From Planctomycetota bacterium (GTDB lineage: Bacteria; Planctomycetota; UBA1135), in assembly GCA_027623585.1 (NCBI GenBank), contig JAQBVK010000098.1:1-8243 (forward strand): a stretch of DNA of 8,243 nucleotides, in the 5' to 3' direction. Under the pieces are notes generated by a model. It was given only the letters and a program-made list of their open reading frames with translations. It was not told the DNA's origin and ran no database searches. Position 1 is the stretch's first letter, and each line of letters starts with the position of its first letter. Shown here in pieces: positions 5,114-8,243 of this stretch. Made by a program: the position numbers and the translations under genes.

Positions 5114-7396
5114 ATGAATCGCGAGCCCCAATCGAATCCCCAAGAGCAGCCTCCGCGCCGCTCAGGCGGCCTGTTTCTGCTGCTCTTCCTGCTCGCGATC
5201 GTCGCGCTGGTGGTGTTCGGGGACGGACCTTCCTCCCGCCCGCTCTCGCTCGACCGGCTGTGGGTGGAACTCTACACCGGGCAGGTCGAGGAACTGACCG
5301 CGAACGATTCCGGCACTTCCTTCGAGGTTCAACTCAAGGAAAGCAAGAGCAGCTTCAAGGTCACGGTCGTGGACGGCCGATCGATCCTCGATGAAGTCCG
5401 CGGCCTGCTCGCGAAGGGCCAAGGCATGAGCAGCGCGATCGAGCTCGACAAGTTTCTTGCGGACGTGGAGAGCGGCGAGAAGCAGCCCTTGCGCGGCTAT
5501 CCGCTGAACATCACGCGGCTCAGGAACGACGCCGATCCGGACTCCGGGAATCTGGTCGAGCAGCGCTTCTTCGCCGACTGGGCGGACGACATGGGCGTCC
5601 ACTACGCGGAAGTCTTCCGCGCCAAGGCGGGCAATCAGGAGCAACTCGACGTTGGACGGCTAGTGCTGGCGTTCCGCGAGGCCGGCGCAGAGCTTCAAGA
5701 AGGCCTGGTGTTCAACTCCGTGAAAGGCCTGGCCACCGAGCCGACCAGCGGCTTGATGGCGGTGTTCCTGACCTTCGGACCGATCCTGCTGTTCATCGCG
5801 CTGTTCTGGTTCCTGTTCATGCGCCAGATGAAGGGGCAAGGCCAGGGAATTCTCGGCTTCGGCCGCTCGCGCGCGCAAGTCTGGAACAAGGAAAAGAAAA
5901 CCGGCATCACGTTTGACGACGTCGCCGGCATCGAGGAGGCGCTCGACGAGGTCAAGGAGATCACCGACTTCCTGCGCAGCCCGGACAAGTTCACGCGGCT
6001 CGGCGGACGGATTCCGCGCGGCGTGATGCTGGTCGGGCCTCCGGGAACGGGCAAGACCCTGCTCGCCAAGGCCATCGCCGGCGAAGCCGACGTGCCCTTC
6101 TTCTCGATCAGCGGCTCCGACTTCGTGGAGATGTTCGTGGGCGTCGGCGCGAGCCGCGTGCGCGACCTATTCGAGCAAGCGCGCAAGGAAGCGCCCTGCA
6201 TCTTGTTCCTCGACGAGATCGATGCGGTCGGCCGCAAGCGTGGCACCGGCATGGGCGGCGGCAATGACGAGCGCGAACAAACTCTGAACGCGATCCTCGT
6301 CGAGATGGACGGTTTCAGCACCGACGATCGCATCATCGTGTGCGCCGCCACCAACCGGCCCGACGTGCTGGATCCGGCGCTGCTGCGCCCCGGCCGCTTC
6401 GACCGCGAAATCGTGATCGATTTGCCCGACGTGCTGGGCCGCGAAAAGATCCTCAAGGTCCACACTCGCAAAATCAAACTCGACCCTTCGGTCAATCTCA
6501 CCGACGCCGCGCGGGGCACGCCGGGCTTCAGCGGCGCCGAACTCGCGGCGCTGTGCAACGAAGCGGCGATCATCGCCGCGATGAACGATCACATGTGGGT
6601 GATGCAGTCCGACCTGGAAGAGGCGCGCGACAAGGTGCGCTTCGGCCGCCAGAAGAAGTCGCACGTGATGGAAGCCGACGACAAGCGCATCACGGCCTAT
6701 CACGAGGCGGGCCACGCGGTCGTCAACGCCTACATGAAGCACAGTGATCCGGTGCACAAGGTCACGATCATCCCGCGCGGCCTGGCGCTCGGAGCCACCA
6801 TGTTCTTGCCCGAGAAGGATCGCATGCACTGGTCACGCAACCGCGTGCTCGACGAGATCTGCGTGCTCTTCGGCGGACGCACCGCCGAAGAATTGTTCCT
6901 GGATGACATCACCACGGGCGCGTCGAACGACATCCAGCGCGCGACGCAACTTGCTCGGCTGATGATCACCCAGTGGGGCATGAGCACCAAACTCGGCGCG
7001 GTCAATTTCGGCGAGCGCACCGGCAACGACTTCCTCGGCAACGAATACGGCATGGGCCGCGATCACTCGAGCGACACGCAGCGAGAGATCGACCAAGAGG
7101 TCAGCGAGATCTTGACCGAACAACACCAGCGCGCCCGTCAGGTCCTGGAAGAGCACCGCGAACTCACGGAGCGCGTGACCAAAGCCCTGCTGCTCCACGA
7201 GACGCTCACCAAGGACGAGTTCAAGTCGCTCGTCGCCGGCGCCACGCCGGAGGAAGTGCGCTCGAGTTCGACGGGCTCCAGCACGGGCGCCGGCCAAAGA
7301 GGCACGCCGCCGCCGCTGCCGTCCAAGGCTCCTGTCGTCGCCCCACCCATTCCGCCGCTCAGTGAAACTCCTGAAGCCAGCGGCGGGCTGGCGTAG
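5114..7396 (+). CDS. ftsH: ATP-dependent zinc metalloprotease FtsH
   Basis: FtsH is a hexameric inner-membrane AAA+ protease that extracts and degrades damaged membrane proteins and regulatory cytoplasmic proteins. Two membrane segments (about 18-36 and 213-235) enclose a periplasmic domain of about 175 residues, roughly twice the E. coli size. The AAA domain has Walker A GPPGTGKT (308-315), pore motif FVG (341-343), Walker B ILFLDEID (363-370) and the second region of homology ending LLRPGRFDR (423-431). The protease domain has the zinc site HEAGH (530-534) and the third-ligand region TTGASNDIQRAT with Asp606. All catalytic residues are present. A Ser/Thr/Gly- and Pro-rich tail (about 716-760) ends the 760-residue protein, against 644 in E. 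coli. ATG at 5114 follows the lptE-like stop by eight bases, with only a GGAA about 13 bases upstream. folP follows after three bases, a common pairing in bacteria. Confidence 0.98.
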   Translation: MNREPQSNPQEQPPRRSGGLFLLLFLLAIVALVVFGDGPSSRPLSLDRLWVELYTGQVEELTANDSGTSFEVQLKESKSSFKVTVVDGRSILDEVRGLLAKGQGMSSAIELDKFLADVESGEKQPLRGYPLNITRLRNDADPDSGNLVEQRFFADWADDMGVHYAEVFRAKAGNQEQLDVGRLVLAFREAGAELQEGLVFNSVKGLATEPTSGLMAVFLTFGPILLFIALFWFLFMRQMKGQGQGILGFGRSRAQVWNKEKKTGITFDDVAGIEEALDEVKEITDFLRSPDKFTRLGGRIPRGVMLVGPPGTGKTLLAKAIAGEADVPFFSISGSDFVEMFVGVGASRVRDLFEQARKEAPCILFLDEIDAVGRKRGTGMGGGNDEREQTLNAILVEMDGFSTDDRIIVCAATNRPDVLDPALLRPGRFDREIVIDLPDVLGREKILKVHTRKIKLDPSVNLTDAARGTPGFSGAELAALCNEAAIIAAMNDHMWVMQSDLEEARDKVRFGRQKKSHVMEADDKRITAYHEAGHAVVNAYMKHSDPVHKVTIIPRGLALGATMFLPEKDRMHWSRNRVLDEICVLFGGRTAEELFLDDITTGASNDIQRATQLARLMITQWGMSTKLGAVNFGERTGNDFLGNEYGMGRDHSSDTQREIDQEVSEILTEQHQRARQVLEEHRELTERVTKALLLHETLTKDEFKSLVAGATPEEVRSSSTGSSTGAGQRGTPPPLPSKAPVVAPPIPPLSETPEASGGLA

Positions 7397-7399
7397 TCG

Positions 7400-8243
7400 A
7401 TGCGCGTGCGCGACGTCGCGCCGCAGCCGCTCCCCCTCGGCGACGGATGCTGGCGCGGTCCCGCACCCGGCGATGCATCGGAACGTGGTGCGCTCGAGGC
7501 GCACGGCTGGCGTGCGGAGCGCGCGCTGCCGGATGGCTCCTGGGCGTGGCGGCGCAACGCTGCGGCACGCGCTGAATGCGCGCCGTTCGACTCCGCCGCA
7601 GGCATTGCGGCCGAGCTGGAGCGCGCGCGCGTTGCCGAAGCCGAGCCTTACCCGGACCAGCCGCGCTGGCTCGCCGTCCTCAACCTTACCCCGGATTCAT
7701 TCTCCGATGGCGGGGCCCTGCTCACCGCCGGCGGCGCGCTCGACGAGGCGGCGCTCCTGCTCCGAGCCACGGCGCTGCGCGCACAAGGAGCCGCCGCGCT
7801 CGATCTCGGCGCGGAGAGCACGCGACCCGGCGCCGTCGAGATCCCCGCTGCGGAGCAACTGCGCCGCCTGCTCCCCGCGATCGCAGCCTTGCGCGCGCTG
7901 GGTCTGCCGCTCTCGATCGATACGCGCAGCGCGCGCGTGGCCGAGGCTTGCCTCGACGCCGGCGCCGACTGGATCAACGACGTCAGCGGCCTCGAACACG
8001 ATCCGGCGATGGCGCCCCTCGCTGCCGAGCGGGGCTGCCGCGTGATCGTGATGCACACGCGCGGCGACCCGGCGCAGATGGGCGCCCGCGCCCACTACCG
8101 TCACTTGCTCGGCGAAATCGCCGACGAGTTGACGGAACGGGTGCGCCGCGGCTTGGATGCTGGTATGAATAGGGAGCAGATCGTGCTGGATCCTGGAATT
8201 GGTTTCGCGAAGACCGCGGCGCAGAGCCGCGCGCTCGTCGCGC
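7400..8243 (+). CDS. folP: dihydropteroate synthase (FolP), 3' end outside the window, long N-terminal extension
   Basis: FolP condenses 6-hydroxymethyl-7,8-dihydropterin pyrophosphate with p-aminobenzoate to give 7,8-dihydropteroate in folate synthesis and is the sulfonamide target. The 281 visible residues contain LAVLNLTPDSFSDGG (91-105), DLGAESTRPGA (135-145), SIDT (172-175), INDVSG (192-197), VIVMHTRGDPAQMG (215-228) and DPGIGFAKT (264-272). These cover the pterin site and the conserved loops of the TIM barrel. The frame is still open at the window end, so the last part of the barrel, including the C-terminal phosphate-binding SRK-type motif, is not seen. The ATG lies three bases after the ftsH stop; no Shine-Dalgarno is clear, so coupling is likely. 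The first 89 residues have no counterpart in short FolP proteins such as E. coli's, where the first strand begins near the N-terminus. Confidence 0.96.
   Translation, partial: MRVRDVAPQPLPLGDGCWRGPAPGDASERGALEAHGWRAERALPDGSWAWRRNAAARAECAPFDSAAGIAAELERARVAEAEPYPDQPRWLAVLNLTPDSFSDGGALLTAGGALDEAALLLRATALRAQGAAALDLGAESTRPGAVEIPAAEQLRRLLPAIAALRALGLPLSIDTRSARVAEACLDAGADWINDVSGLEHDPAMAPLAAERGCRVIVMHTRGDPAQMGARAHYRHLLGEIADELTERVRRGLDAGMNREQIVLDPGIGFAKTAAQSRALVA

Noticed and set aside
5695..6573. Minus-strand open frame (292 codons) opposite ftsH
   Set aside because: It is antisense to the conserved AAA domain of FtsH, and its Ser/Arg/Pro-rich product shows no domain.
1..8243. CRISPR array, insertion sequence, tRNA or rRNA genes, phage or defence system
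   Set aside because: No spaced direct repeats, transposase motifs, cloverleaf or rRNA-like stretches were seen. Nearly every base is used by housekeeping-type genes.

Overview
The window is a high-GC, densely coding stretch of a bacterial chromosome. The organism is very probably a diderm, because two predicted lipoproteins of the outer-membrane assembly type (BamD-like and LptE-like) sit inside the main gene cluster. The degenerate CNNM membrane domain, the use of GTG and TTG starts, the mostly weak Shine-Dalgarno sites and the long periplasmic domain of FtsH would fit Planctomycetota or a related deep-branching phylum. That assignment is a guess from gene style; there is no rRNA or other decisive marker here.

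The left part (about 1-1451) lies on the minus strand. It holds hutI (imidazolonepropionase, histidine degradation), followed 50 bases downstream by a 53-codon frame for a small membrane-anchored protein. A 74-base divergent intergenic region (1452-1525) contains a perfect 7-bp inverted repeat. In the hutI transcript this repeat would place the Shine-Dalgarno sequence in a hairpin loop just before a TTG start.

The rest (1526-8243) lies on the plus strand and looks like one six-gene operon. The order is a CNNM/CBS/CorC-type membrane protein, recO, a BamD-like TPR lipoprotein (interrupted by an apparent frameshift), an LptE-like lipoprotein, ftsH, and folP cut by the window edge. Gaps are tiny: 7 bases between the first two genes, one-base TGATG overlaps at recO/bamD-like and bamD-like/lptE, 8 bases before ftsH and 3 before folP. 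No terminator-like hairpin is evident between them. The arrangement joins two widely conserved neighbourhoods, corC-recO (usually near phoH-ybeY-era) and ftsH-folP, with two envelope lipoproteins between them. A functional link is conceivable: in Enterobacteria FtsH controls LPS synthesis by degrading LpxC, and LptE and BamD build the outer membrane. That link is an inference from gene order.

I found no mobile element, CRISPR array, tRNA or rRNA. Most of the window is housekeeping sequence. The items worth a second look are the frameshift in the BamD-like gene, the roughly 90-residue N-terminal extension of FolP, the hutI leader hairpin, the cysteine-free RecO and the degenerate CNNM domain.
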